From JAIOQJ01 sp963718635 (lineage in GTDB: Bacteria; Planctomycetota; Planctomycetia; Gemmatales; Gemmataceae): a stretch of DNA of 64,000 bases. A program made the position numbers and the translations under genes. The DNA lies in the NCBI GenBank assembly GCA_963718635.1, contig OY970367.1, forward strand, positions 1,178,001 to 1,242,000. Direction: 5' to 3'. Below the pieces are notes generated by a model, which saw only the letters and a list, made by a program, of their open reading frames with translations, ran no database searches and was not told the origin of the DNA. This document shows, piece after piece, positions 27,711-38,379 of this stretch. Position 1 is the stretch's first letter; every line of letters starts with the position of its first letter.

Positions 27711-30700
27711 ATGTTTCGATATTGGATCCGTAAACTGTTCAGCAATTCGCCAAGAAACGTGCGGCGTCGGAAGGTGGGCCCGCGCTGCCGCACCTTCCGG
27801 CCCCAGCTGGAAATGCTTGAGGATCGGACCGTTTTGTCATTCCTTTCGCCCGTCAGTTACGCCGCCGGCGTGGCCCCTACTGCCGTATCAGTCGGGGACT
27901 TGAATGGAGATGGCCATCAGGACATCGTCACGGTGAACGGCCCCGCCGGCGCCGTCAGTGTGTTGATGGGCAACGGCGATGGCACCTTCAAACCAGCCGT
28001 TAGCTCGGCCGTGGGCTTCAATTCAACTCAGCTGGCAGTCGCGGATTTCAACGGAGACGGCAAACTCGACCTGGCAGTTGGTGGGCCGAACAGCATCCAA
28101 CTCTTGATGGGCAACGGCGATGGAACTTTCCAAACCCCCATCGTTTACGTTGTCGGCGGTGTCGCCACCCATATTTCGGCGGGCGATTTCAACAACGATG
28201 GGCATCCGGACATCGTCATGTCCACTCAAGTCTACGGAGGAACCGCCATGGTTCTCATGAACCACGGCGACGGCACTTTTGCACCGCCGACCAACCTGGC
28301 GGCCGGCAATGGCGCCATGGACGTCGAAGTTGCGGACTTCAACCACGACGGCAAACAGGACCTCGTCATCGCGAACTACGCCAGCGTCGAAATCATCCAG
28401 GGCAATGGTGATGGCACCTTCCAGTCCGCACGTCCCTACGCAGCAGGCTACGCGCCTTACAAAGTAGCGTTCGGCGATTTCAATCACGACGGCAACCTCG
28501 ACATCGTGGCACTCAACGCGTTTACCAACTCCGCCCCGATGAGCGTCTTGATGGGCAATGGAGACGGCTCATTCAAGCCGCCCACAACGTTCAATCTCGG
28601 CACGTTGCCGAACGATGTGAAAACCGCTGACTTCAACGGCGATGGCAATCTCGATCTTATCCATCCCACGGCGACCGGCTATCAAGTGGAAATGGGTCGC
28701 GGCGACGGATCCTTCTACGCCTCGCAAAACTACGCAGGTTCATCCGGCTTCAACAACGCGATCGGCGATTTCAACGAAGACGGCGTGGCAGACGTGGCAA
28801 CCTCTTCATGCTTGGCAATATAATCGTGCTCGTCAACGCGAATACCGATTCGACAAATCTGGCCGGCGCCACCAACTTTCAGATCACCACCCCGGTCGCT
28901 GCGCTGGCCGGCCAACCGTTCAACGTAACCGTGACGGCAGTCGATGCGAACGGCAACCCGGCTACCGGATTCACAGGGATGATCGCCATCGGCTCGGGCT
29001 CTCAGCCAAACATGCAGCCCTTCTCGTACACCTTTACCGCCGCGGATGCCGGGACGCACACTTTCACCAATGTCCTCGCTCTGAACACGGCAGGAACACA
29101 GACCGTTACGGTCACTTCCCCCTTCCTGCCCGCCGCGTCGCAGACAGTGGCAATCACGGCCACGACGGCTACACACTTTGCCATTTCGGCGCCGGCGAAC
29201 GCCCCTGCCGGAACGCCCATTTCGCTGACTCTCACCGCTCTCGACGCTTACGGCAATGCAGCGGCCTACACCGGAACAGTAATATTCAACAGTAGCGACG
29301 TCCAAGCAGGGCTCCCCGCGGCGTACACTTTTACAGCTGCTGATGCGGGCGTGCATACCTTTACCGCAACCTTGAAAACGGGTGGAGCGCAGACGGTAAC
29401 GGCACGGGACGCTACGGTCGCTTCGCTTGCGGGCACTTCGGGCATCATCAACGTCACCCCGGCCGTGGCCACCGCTCTCAGCATCAACGGCGGCGGCGGG
29501 TTCATCGGGTCGTCCCATACAGTCACGGTCACCGCCCGCGACACGTTTGGCAACGTAGCGTCCACGTACAGTGGCGCCGTCCATCTCTCTAGCTCCGATG
29601 CCGCGACGTCCGTTTCGGCAGACGTAACGCTGGTCAATGGCGTTGGCGCCTTCACGGTGACGCCGATGACGCTTGGCGCACAAACACTTTCGGCTATCGA
29701 CACGGCGAACGGGGCGATCGTCGGCGCCGAGACGGTTACTGTGACGCCCGGCTGGGCGACCCGGTTTACCGCCACTCCGCTGTCCGCAACCACTGCCGGA
29801 AACTCTCAGACGATGACCGTTACCGCTTTTGATGCCTTCGGCAACGTCTCGAATGTCTATACGGGTCTAGTCCTCGTCTCAACCACCGACGCGCGCGTCG
29901 GTTCCTTTTACTACACGTTCACAGCGGCCGACGCCGGTGTGCACACCTTCAATATCGCGCTGACAACGGCCGGGTCCCAGTCCGTCAGTGTGACGGACTA
30001 CTATAACTCCTCCGTCATAGTGAAACAGGCCGGCATTGCGGTAACTCCAGCCGCCGCAGCCTCGCTTTCGTTCACGCCGCTCTCGGTCGGATCCATTGCG
30101 GGCACTATCCAAACGGTCGCGGTCACCCTCCGCGATCTCTACGGGAACGTGGCCACGGGTTACCGAGGCACGCTCGGATTCAGCAGCACGGACGTACAAG
30201 CCGCGTTGCCGACCGCGTACACGTTTACCGCTGCGGATGCGGGAGTCCACAGTTTCACGGTCGTGTTCAAGACTGCCAGCAAGCAAACCTTTACGGTCAA
30301 AGACACTGCCAACGTTTCGCTTTCGGGCTCTCAAAGCCTGATCGATGTCGTAGCCGGGTCGGCGATGCAAATTGTAATCTCCGCTCCTAGCAACGCCGTT
30401 TCGGGCAGCCCCTTCTCCGTTAGGGTCAGTGCGACTGATGCATACGGCAACGAGGCTTCCACTTACGTCGGCACGATGCACTTCACCACGTCAGCCAAGG
30501 GGTCCAGTGTACCAATCGACTACACGTTCACCGCTGCGGACAAGGGTGCTCACGTTTTCCTCTTCACGCTGAACTCGACGGGCACGCAAACGCTCACGGC
30601 CACCGACGCATTCGATGCTCTTAGCAGCATCTCCAGCGTGAATATGTCGGCTACGACAGCGCCGCCTGCCGGGGGCGGCGGTGGAGGAGGCAAGACAACT

Positions 30701-30835
30701 CCGCCAGTAACACCGCCGACGACGCCTCCCGTTACTCCGCCGGCCACGCCTCCGACTACTCCACCAGCAACGCCCCCGGCTACACCCCCGAAAGCCCCCG
30801 GAGGAAGCGGCGGCGGCAAAAAGCCTGTTGTTTGA
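27711..30835 (+). CDS. Secreted FG-GAP/VCBS repeat protein with Ig-like repeats, one frameshift
   Basis: About 1040 residues. The N-terminus is basic and carries LEMLEDRTVLS, the LEDR motif seen at the start of many planctomycete extracellular proteins. Seven FG-GAP/VCBS repeats follow, each with a calcium-binding DxNxDGxxD loop (GDLNGDGHQD, ADFNGDGKLD, GDFNNDGHPD, ADFNHDGKQD, and so on). The frame breaks at about 28806-28812 and resumes as MLGNIIVLVNANTDSTNLAG. About six Ig-like repeats of 95-100 residues come next, five of them with the word YTFTAADAGVHTF or close variants. The C-terminus is a Thr/Pro/Gly-rich tail (TPPVTPPATPP). Start ATG 27711 has AAGGGGA upstream. It is probably an adhesin-like surface protein. 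Confidence 0.85.
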
Positions 30836-30872
30836 GCAATGTCAACAGAGCAGGGGGTTGAGCCGCAAGCCC

Positions 30873-30910
30873 TACGCTCCGATACGCAAAGTCTTCGCAT
30901 CGCGGCTAAC
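30873..30910. repeat. Family A repeat, half-element
   Basis: ACGCAAAGTCTTCGCATCGC and the following GGCTAAC match the right arm of the 2990-3075 palindrome with a few changes. The left arm is absent or decayed. Confidence 0.75.
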
Positions 30911-30953
30911 CAAACACTTCTGCCGGCCATTAATTTCCCTGTCATTTTCTAAC

Positions 30954-30985
30954 AAGTGCTTCCTGAAAATATTCAGGAGGCGCTT
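30954..30985 (+). terminator. Hairpin after the FG-GAP protein gene
   Basis: Stem AAGTGCTTCCTGAA with TTCAGGAGGCGCTT (two G-T pairs), loop AATA, followed by a T-rich stretch (TTTATTCTTTT). It lies 118 nt after the stop. Confidence 0.6.
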
Positions 30986-31181
30986 CCATTTATTCTTTTA
31001 AGGTTGCGATCGGCTCGCTAAACTGAACGCTGTAAATGAAGGGCTCTGGTGACAGAAAGTTGCCGACTGCGTATGATTGAAAGTAATCGCAGACGCATTC
31101 AATCGTCAGCCAACCAGGGAGAATGACTTCCCGTCTCATCGTTCCACGGCGATGGAGGTTGTCGTTAAGTAGGTTATCGAC

Positions 31182-33363
31182 ATGCGTATGGAAACCGAAG
31201 CCACTGGCGGACCACAGCTCGCCTCGACGCTCGAAGCGATGGTTGACGACGGCGCGCCGGACCGTTGGACAGGTTCGTTTCTCGGCAAGTATCGGGTGCT
31301 GCGCCGCCTGGGTCGTGGCGGTATGGGCGTCGTTTACGAAGCGAACGATACGATACTGCAACGGATGGTGGCCATCAAAGTTCTGCGCGACAGTATTGCC
31401 GGCCGACCGGACGCCGTCCGCAAATTTTTGAGAGAGGCGCAATGCGCCGCGAAGCTGAACCATCCCCATGTGGTCGCGGTCTACGATGCTGCCGACGACA
31501 AGGGAATTGTCTACTTGGTCATGGAGTTGATGGAGGGCGGCAGCGCCCACGACCGGGTTCGACAATGGGGACCGTTCGGCTGGGTGGAAGCTACTCAGGT
31601 AATCGCGGATGCGTGCCGGGGCTTAGCTGCCATTCATGCCGCCGGCCTGATCCATCGCGATATCAAACCATCCAACATCATGCGAGCGATGGACGCGAAG
31701 GTGAAGATCGCGGACTTCGGCTTGGCCCTCTTGTCGACCGGAGCTGCCGATAGCGGCGTACCGCACGGCCAGGTTGTCGGAACACCGCTTTACATGAGCC
31801 CCGAACAGTGTCGTGGCCAAAAGGTCGACCCGCGGGCGGATCTATATGCGCTCGGCGCTGACATATTATTCCATTTTGACCGGTCTGGCGCCTTTTGAAG
31901 GCAAGAGCGCCATGGACATAATGAATGGCCATTGCTACGGCGCTATTCCCGACCCCTGCTTGAATAACCCGCTGATTCCAAGCTTGTGCGGCGACCTCGT
32001 TCGTCGAATGATGGCCAAAGACCCCGACAGTCGGCCTGCCGATTCCTCGACGCTGCTTGCCGAACTCGATCGCGTGCTGGCTTCCGCGTCAACACCCGAT
32101 GCCCCGGCACTCACCTGGGGTCAGGCTAGCCCGGCTGGGGACTCCACTAAGACCGAAGCGAACGTCATCACCGCCATCGAGCCTATCACGCCCGTCTATC
32201 GGATACCATCGCGCCGAACGCGGTACTGGTTTGTCGGCCTCTGCATGTTGTTGATGGGCGGCGCCTACGGCATCGGGATTTGGCAATCGAGACGAGCGCT
32301 ACCCGCAGCCAACTCTTCACCCGTTCCTGTTGATCGGAAAGAGCCGGAGGCCAAAGCGGAAATTTTGGATACGAGTCGGATCAAAGCTGACGGCGCCGTC
32401 CATTCAATGGCATTCGATGCCGACGATCCGAGCCGCCTGTTTTGGGGCACCGATAAAGGAGAGCAGCAGATCTGCTGGCGACCTTCGGATTCACTCAATC
32501 GCGATCGGCATAGGATCACCGGGGCTAAAGAGACGCCTATTCCTTTCGAACGTGTGGTGTCTTGGCGGATCGGCGGCGATCCGTGCTGGCTCTCGCTCTT
32601 TGATGGACGTCTCAATTTTTACGAGTCCGGCGATGGCAGGCGGATTTCTTTGCCAGAGGACTGTGTCGCCGCAGCCGGCGGATCGATCACGACGTTCGCC
32701 GCCCATCCGAGCAAACCGTTGGTTGCTTTGGGAATTCATTTCCCGAACAAAGATTTTTCCAAAGGCGGATTATTGTTGCGGCGATTGACAAAGCAAAGCC
32801 ATTTCGACTGCCCTGCTGCCGACGACTATACCCACCCCCCGGTTTGTTTGGCTTTTTCGACTGACGGGAACTATCTGCTGAGTGGCCAGAAGAATGGCAA
32901 CGTCAAAGTTTGGCTTTTGGGCGATCAACCTTACTCGACTAAAGCCGAGTGCCGGGAGATGCTTACGTCGAAGGGGGGCATTCCTTTAGGCAACAACTGC
33001 GTTAAAGCGGTTGCGGGGATTGGGCCGGCCCTGTTTGCGGTCGCATCAGGACATTCTGTCTGGCTCTGCGACGCGAAGCGAGGATCAGTTGTCGACAAAG
33101 CGGGCCAGCCGACGACATCGGCCCTTTACGAAGCAGAAACGCACATTTCCGTATTAATCGCTACCCCGGACGGACGACTGATCGCCGGCGCAGCCGGTAA
33201 ATCGATATTCATCATCGACTCAAAATCCGGTGAGGCGTACGAATTGAAGCAGCGACATACCGCCGACGTGACCGCCCTCGCATTCGACCGCGAAGGCCAA
33301 TGGCTTGCGTCCGGCGATAAGAATGGCGAGATCGTGACTGCACTACTGGATCAACCGAAGTAA
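31182..33363 (+). CDS. Ser/Thr protein kinase with membrane helix and WD40-like sensor, one frameshift
   Basis: About 727 residues when repaired. The kinase domain (about 36-290) has G-loop LGRGGMGVVYEA (44-55), Lys 66 (AIKVL), HRDIKPSN (158-165), DFG (178-180) and GTPLYMSPEQCRG. The frame breaks at about 31853-31860 and resumes as ALTYYSILTGLAPFEGKSAM, closing the kinase fold. A Pro/Ser linker and one membrane helix (TRYWFVGLCMLLMGGAYGIG) follow. The C-terminal half is a beta-propeller of WD40 type with HSMAFDADDPSRLFWG, LAFSTDGNYLLSGQKNGNVK and LAFDREGQWLASGDKNGEI. It probably senses something outside the membrane and signals by phosphorylation. ATG 31182, with AGG 8 nt upstream; 31188 is an alternative start. 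Confidence 0.88.
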
Positions 33364-33377
33364 AGAGCGAACAACAC

Positions 33378-33779
33378 ATGACTGAGATCCAACACCTGAA
33401 CCCTGCCTCGATGCCCCCTTCAAAAGGGTGGACGCAAGTTGTCACTGCCACGGCGGGCAAGACGATCTATCTCTCGGGCCAGATCAGCTTGAATGGGCGC
33501 GGGGAACTGGTGGGCAAAGGCGATATGAAGTCCCAGGCGGAGCAGACCTTCGCCAATGTCAAAGCCGGGCTGGCAGCAGCCGGCGCGGATTTCAAAGACG
33601 TGGTTAAGCTGACTGTCTATGTCGTCGGCCTCAATGCCGAGCAATTGCCGGTCATTCGCGAAGTCCGCAGCCGTTACGTCCATCCCGAAAAACCGCCGGC
33701 CAGCACCATGGTCGGTGTGGCGGCGCTTGCATCGCCAGACTGGTTGATTGAAGTCGAAGCCATCGCGGTAGTTGGTTAG
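33378..33779 (+). CDS. RidA/YjgF/YER057c/UK114 family protein
   Basis: A 133-residue protein with the family core: AGKTIYLSGQISLNGRGELV, then QAEQTFANVKAGLAAAGADF, KLTVYVVGL and PASTMVGVAALASPDWLIEV. RidA trimers hydrolyse reactive enamine/imine intermediates from amino-acid catabolism. The active-site Arg of true RidA is expected in the R-Y/P-x-S-T region; here the sequence is EKPPASTMV, without the Arg, so it belongs to another YjgF subfamily and may not have imine deaminase activity. It starts 14 nt after the kinase stop and is convergent with the HMA protein gene (18-nt gap). Confidence 0.9.
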   Translation: MTEIQHLNPASMPPSKGWTQVVTATAGKTIYLSGQISLNGRGELVGKGDMKSQAEQTFANVKAGLAAAGADFKDVVKLTVYVVGLNAEQLPVIREVRSRYVHPEKPPASTMVGVAALASPDWLIEVEAIAVVG

Positions 33780-33797
33780 AGCAAATCCCCGTTGATT

Positions 33798-34349
33798 TCA
33801 CTGCTTAGGCAATTGTACTTGCGCCTTCTTCAAAGCCGTCTCCAGCGCGGCGCGGTCGGTTTTTGCAGGATCAATCAATGCCCTAACCCAGCCTTCTTTG
33901 AAGCTCACGGTGGCTTGCTCCACCCCGTCGATTTTGGCGATGGCTTCATACGCTGCCAATGAGCAACCGAGGCAGTCGAGTCCGAGGACCGGGATTTCAA
34001 TCAGCTTCCATCCCTCTTTTTCCTTACCCGGCAACGCTTTGACGCCAAATGTCGATTGCGACGCCGATTTCAACAGCTTGTCGAAGTTCGCCACCGGCGA
34101 AATGGGCGCCATCTTCGGAAACAGTTTGAACGGATCGAAACTGAAGGTCGCTGCGGCATTTTTGTAGTCGATGGAAATAAGCTCGACGCCCGGCAACTTT
34201 GACACCGCCTCGCGCAGATCCTCTTCACGCTCCGGGCAAAATAGACCGGTGATGCGGTATTCGAATGAAGGAGGCAGAGGATTGGAGGCGGAAACGGACT
34301 CGACCGGCAGCAATAAGCACAAAGCAAAAAGAGTAATCTTACCGCGCAT
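33798..34349 (-). CDS. Exported protein with two heavy-metal-associated-like domains
   Basis: About 183 residues, starting with a signal peptide (KITLFALCLLLPVESVSAS). Two ferredoxin-like HMA folds follow. The first has ITGLFCPEREEDLREAVSKL with a single Cys. The second has LGLDCLGCSLAAYEAIAKI, where CLGC replaces the usual CxxC of HMA and keeps both Cys. Each is followed by a strand such as VEQATVSFKEGWVRALID. It probably binds copper or another soft metal outside the cytoplasm. The ATG at 34349 lies 9 nt behind the DUF1592 stop, so it is the last gene of the DUF1552-DUF1592 operon. A GTG at 34355 is an alternative start. Confidence 0.8.
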   Translation of the reverse strand: MRGKITLFALCLLLPVESVSASNPLPPSFEYRITGLFCPEREEDLREAVSKLPGVELISIDYKNAAATFSFDPFKLFPKMAPISPVANFDKLLKSASQSTFGVKALPGKEKEGWKLIEIPVLGLDCLGCSLAAYEAIAKIDGVEQATVSFKEGWVRALIDPAKTDRAALETALKKAQVQLPKQ

Positions 34350-34358
34350 TTCCACATC

Positions 34359-36971
34359 TCACTTCGTCTGAAACAACGTGCTCTGAACGAATTCATGCAG
34401 CAACGACCGCATGCCGCCGCCCTTTGCTTGAGTTCGTTCCGCAATGGCAGCAACAGATTCGCGGTCGCTGAACGTGAGATCCCTTCCAGCGGCGTAGATA
34501 GCAAACTGGCTTACCATATTTTTCAACAGTCTTTCGGGGCTCGATGCGAGCAAATTTTGGAACTCAGCGATGTCCGCAAACTTTCGCCCGTCCGGCAGAA
34601 CTCCGGACGGATCGACACGCGGGCCAAGTTTGAACGCAATGTTGATAAACGGGTCGATCGAGCCGCGCGGCGCCATGTCGCCTTCGCCGATGGAGCGATA
34701 GCGATCGCGCCAACCGCCGATTACATCAAACGACTCAAGGGCGAAGCCCGGCGGATCGATCTTCGCATGACAGCCGGCGCAGCTAGCGTTCGAACGGTGC
34801 TTATCGAGTTGTTCGCGGATTGTAGTCGCGCCGCGTACGTCGGGCTCGACCGCCGGGATATTGGGCGGCGGAGGCTCAGGCGCTTGGCCGAGCAGTCGTG
34901 CCATCACGAAAGCCCCGCGCGGCACCGGGGAGGTCGTCGTTCCGTTAGCAGTGATCTTTAATATGGACGCTTGAGTCAACAACCCCCCGCGCGGACAATC
35001 CGCCGGCAATGCGACACGCCGTATCGCCGATCCATTTACGCCAGTAACGCCATAATGGGTCGCCAGCTTATCGTTAAGCATGGCAAATGGAGAACGGACG
35101 AGGTAGGTCGTATCGAGATCTTTGTCAATGAGTTCGCGGATGTAGGCACGCGTCTCGGCTACCATCGAATCTTGCAGGTAGGGACTGAATTCCGGATAGA
35201 GCTTGGGATCGGGATCATTCGCGGCAATCTGCCGCAGCCGCAGCCATTGGCCGAGAAAGTCTTCGATGAATCGCTGCGATTTAGGATCGTTCAGCAGCCG
35301 TTCGCATTCGGAATGAAGAACAGTCGGCGTGTGCAATTCGCCGGCTGCAGCATGCTTGGCGAGAGCCGCGTCAGGAAGAGTATTCCAGAGAAAATACGAA
35401 AGCCGGCAGGCGAGTGCATGATCGTCGAGCTTGCCTTCGGGCTCGATGTGGTAGAGAAAGTCGGGCGAACAGAGAGCCGCTCGATACGCATAACGCAGCG
35501 CCGATTCAAAACAATCGCCTGCCTTTAATCGCGCCTCGACTTGCGAGACATATTGCTGAACCACCTTCGGCTCGACAGGGCGGCGGAAAGCTCGCGGTAA
35601 GAACGCTCCGAGCAGACGAGTCGCATCGGCGAGCGGTTGTGCGCTTTGCACCGTCCAGAGGCCAGGATAGACATCTTCCCGGTTCTTCGCTCCGAGGATT
35701 TCCTGTCTCGGATGTTTACGGCGCGGCGCTCGGACCGCGGACGCCTCGGCAGCCTTGAACTCGACCAATGGAAGATCGCCGAAAAGTAACTGATGGCTTA
35801 CCGGCGGCCAGACATCGTTGATTGGGCCTTCGACGTCGAGCCAATCGCAGGCAATGCCGGGACCCGTGAAGGCCATCGCCCGGCCTTTGCGATGATAGTT
35901 GGCATAGGGAGCAAGGGATGCGGCATTAAAGCCGAGCGTCTCTTTGAAATTGAGCCAAGTCGTGAATTCGTGAACTTTCGGTGCGAGCGACGGCGCATCG
36001 AAGTAGCCGATCGGATAGCTCGGGTGGCCGCCGCCTCGGCCATCTTCGCTCAATTGCACGACCGAAAGCCGAACCGCTTCTGTACGCCGGGCAGGCAGTA
36101 CTTTGCCTTTATCCCAACCGAAACTCCAGAACGACGCACGAACCTTATAACGCCCCGGATAGACCGTGGTGAAATCTTGAAAGTAAGGAAAGAAGCTTTC
36201 ATCTTCGTGGCGAAAGATACCGACAGAGCTTTTGGCGGACAACACGCCCATCTTGTTATGGGCGGCATGATCGAGATGCCGTTGCTCTCCCGCGGGCGGA
36301 AAGCGCGGATCGGGCTGCATGTCCTTCAATAAGACGGCATCGCCTTGAAGCAGAATAATCTGAACGATGTACTGGCTAGCCAACGAGATGCGCAGCCTAC
36401 TTGACTTCGGCGCTTTCGGTAGCGTCACAATGGCCATGTCGAGCACCTGGTCGGCGGCTTCAACATATTTGGCCAGATTAACGTGCGATATGTCGAGCGC
36501 ATCGCTGTTTTTATCGAAGCCGTGGGCCGAGCCATCGGCCGGCAGACCTCCCTGCAAAGCAATGCCTGGCAGATCGAAAAGATCGCGTATGGTGTTTTCG
36601 TATTCGGCGCGCGTCAGCCTACGTACGCCAGTGCGTCCGTGTGCTTTCAGCCGTGCCAGGTCCGCCTCGACCAGCAGTTTGCTCAATGCGCTTGTCGCCG
36701 CTGCTGCCTCTGCTTTCGTTGGTTGTTTAGCACGTTTAGGCGGCATTTCGCCCGCCTGGATACGGTCGTGAATCTTCGTCCAGCGCGAAAAATTCTCGGG
36801 AATCGCCAAGTCGAGCTTCAACGCGGCTAAATCGAGGCCGCCCAACCCGGTGTCCGGATCGTGGCACGAATAGCAGTGCGCTTGAAAAAATTTGATTGGC
36901 GCTGTCTCGCCCGCAGTGGAAATACGTGAGACGACGAGTGCCAGCACGAGAGCCCATGCGTAGATTCTCAT
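34359..36971 (-). CDS. DUF1592-family cytochrome-type protein (DUF1587/1592/1588/1585)
   Basis: An 870-residue protein typical of planctomycetes. After a signal peptide (WALVLALVVSRISTA) comes a haem-binding CYSCH motif at 33-37, then DUF1587 (RRLTRAEYENTIRDLFDL), a carbohydrate-binding-like insert, DUF1595 and DUF1592 (LACRLSYFLWNTLPDAALA and FIEDFLGQWLRL). DUF1588 follows with a second Cys cluster CAGCHAKIDPPGFA, and DUF1585 ends the protein (RSLLHEFVQSTLFQTK). Such proteins are predicted surface redox or polysaccharide-processing proteins and are always paired with DUF1552 proteins. The ATG at 36971 overlaps the stop of the DUF1552 gene by 4 nt (ATGA), so translation is coupled. An upstream-extended frame is spurious. 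Confidence 0.93.
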   Translation of the reverse strand: MRIYAWALVLALVVSRISTAGETAPIKFFQAHCYSCHDPDTGLGGLDLAALKLDLAIPENFSRWTKIHDRIQAGEMPPKRAKQPTKAEAAAATSALSKLLVEADLARLKAHGRTGVRRLTRAEYENTIRDLFDLPGIALQGGLPADGSAHGFDKNSDALDISHVNLAKYVEAADQVLDMAIVTLPKAPKSSRLRISLASQYIVQIILLQGDAVLLKDMQPDPRFPPAGEQRHLDHAAHNKMGVLSAKSSVGIFRHEDESFFPYFQDFTTVYPGRYKVRASFWSFGWDKGKVLPARRTEAVRLSVVQLSEDGRGGGHPSYPIGYFDAPSLAPKVHEFTTWLNFKETLGFNAASLAPYANYHRKGRAMAFTGPGIACDWLDVEGPINDVWPPVSHQLLFGDLPLVEFKAAEASAVRAPRRKHPRQEILGAKNREDVYPGLWTVQSAQPLADATRLLGAFLPRAFRRPVEPKVVQQYVSQVEARLKAGDCFESALRYAYRAALCSPDFLYHIEPEGKLDDHALACRLSYFLWNTLPDAALAKHAAAGELHTPTVLHSECERLLNDPKSQRFIEDFLGQWLRLRQIAANDPDPKLYPEFSPYLQDSMVAETRAYIRELIDKDLDTTYLVRSPFAMLNDKLATHYGVTGVNGSAIRRVALPADCPRGGLLTQASILKITANGTTTSPVPRGAFVMARLLGQAPEPPPPNIPAVEPDVRGATTIREQLDKHRSNASCAGCHAKIDPPGFALESFDVIGGWRDRYRSIGEGDMAPRGSIDPFINIAFKLGPRVDPSGVLPDGRKFADIAEFQNLLASSPERLLKNMVSQFAIYAAGRDLTFSDRESVAAIAERTQAKGGGMRSLLHEFVQSTLFQTK

Positions 36972-38208
36972 GCGAGTTCGAGCCCCCTCATTGTCCCCTT
37001 TGATGTGCTGAATGCGTTCGTTTCGATGCCTAATCGCTGAAGCATGGAAACGTAGAGATTGCTGAGCGGATAGTTGTTCTGTTTGTCGAAAACTAGATGT
37101 TGCCCGTGCTTGAAGCCGCCGCCTGCCAGGAGTACGGGCAAGTTCTGGTTCGAATGGGAATTGGCGCTTCCCATGCAAGTTCCGTAAAGAACCATCGTTC
37201 GGTCAAGCAGGGTTTGCCCTTCTTCTTTGCTCGCGATCAAACCATTCAGAAAGTCGGCGAGAGCGTCGAACTGGGCTTCTTCTTTCGAGCGAAGTTCGGC
37301 CAGAACTTCGGGACGATTGCCGTGGTGGGTGATGTTGTGAATGATGGTGGTGTCGATGAACAAGGTAATCAGACGCGATGAATCGGTTTCCAGCGCGAGT
37401 TTGATGACGTCGAACATCAGCCGGGTTTTCTTGACAAACTCACGACCATCTTCAATATCGGTCGGAACGGGTGCCGTCACCTTGGGCTTGGGCTTATGCT
37501 CCCAGGCTTCCGAGCTATGGAGCCGTTGTTCCAGTTCCCGCACGGAAGAAAAGTATTGGTCCATCCGCTGGCGATCAGGCCGAGAAAGCGAGCGATCTAA
37601 TCGCGTCCGCTGATCCCCGATAAAGTCGAGCATGCTTTGCCCTTGCGCAGGGCCTCTACATTGGCCTGCACTTCATCGGCTTTCCCTTGCACGAACAGCT
37701 TCTGGAATAGTTGTCGGGGGCTTTTCTCAGGCGAGATCGGAGCGCCGCTGCGGGTGAAACTAAGCGTCATTCCGACATCGGTGCTCATCGCCAGCGTCAG
37801 CGATGGATAGCGCGTGCTGCTGCCAATCTGCTCGGCGGCCAACTGATCGAGGGAAACCCAGTTGCGAAAACCGCCACGCCCGGGATGAGGCGTACCAGTC
37901 AGAAAGCATTTGTCGGCCGTGTGAGCACCATCCACGCCGGGATGGCTGACGCCCGAAAAGACGGTGAGGTCGTTGCGATGAGCGGCGAGTCGCTCCAGGT
38001 AGGGGCTTAGCTTGTAGTTCTTCCCCGCTTCGTCTGGAAAAAAGTATTGCGGCAAGATCCCCATGTTCGTTTCGATGGCCACCATTCGGCGCGGAATGGC
38101 TGTCGCCGGGCCTGAGCCGAAAGCAGGCCGCATGGCATCGAGCAACGGCAAGGCCAAGGATACGCCGGCGCCCCGCAAAAAGGCACGCCGATCCAATTGC
38201 TTGGCCAT
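36968..38208 (-). CDS. DUF1552 domain protein, one frameshift
   Basis: About 413 residues after repair. It starts at ATG 38208 (GGAG 9-12 nt upstream) with a twin-arginine-like signal, LDRRAFLRGAGVSLALPLLD. The family words follow: GVSHPGVDGAHTADKCFLTG, DQLAAEQIG and SPRQLFQKLF. The frame breaks at about 37630-37635 between LRKGK and MLDFIGDQRTRL and resumes to LYGTCMGSANSHSNQNLPVL, LAGGGFKHGQHL and a C-terminal GLELA. DUF1552 proteins resemble the DUF1501/sulfatase-like alkaline phosphatase fold, are exported folded, and are partners of DUF1592 proteins. This is the first gene of the operon with DUF1592 and the HMA protein. Confidence 0.92.
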
Positions 38209-38327
38209 ACTTGATTCTCCGATTACCAATCGTGACTTGCCTGCAGGCGGGATATTAAGAAGTGTATCGCATTCGGATCCCATTTAACAAATATTTCTGC
38301 CGACAATAAGCGCCATCAAACACAAAA

Positions 38328-38349
38328 GGGAAAGCCAGATGGCTTTCCC
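38328..38349 (-). terminator. Rho-independent terminator of the TIGR03000 gene
   Basis: Stem GGGAAAGCC / GGCTTTCCC with loop AGAT. On the minus strand it is followed by TTTTGTGTTT. It lies 30 nt after the stop at 38380. Confidence 0.85.
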
Positions 38350-38379
38350 CTTCGCGTCGAGTCAAGAATCCAACAGCAA

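Larger units (their letters stand above)
30836..31181. other. Intergenic, with repeat fragment and hairpin
   Basis: Contains the family A half-element at 30873-30910 and the hairpin at 30954-30985. The minus-strand frame across 30990-31565 shows no homology and mostly opposes the kinase gene. Confidence 0.5.

Noticed and set aside
30990..31565. Minus-strand gene of 191 residues
   Set aside because: It mostly opposes the kinase gene and shows no family resemblance or ribosome site.
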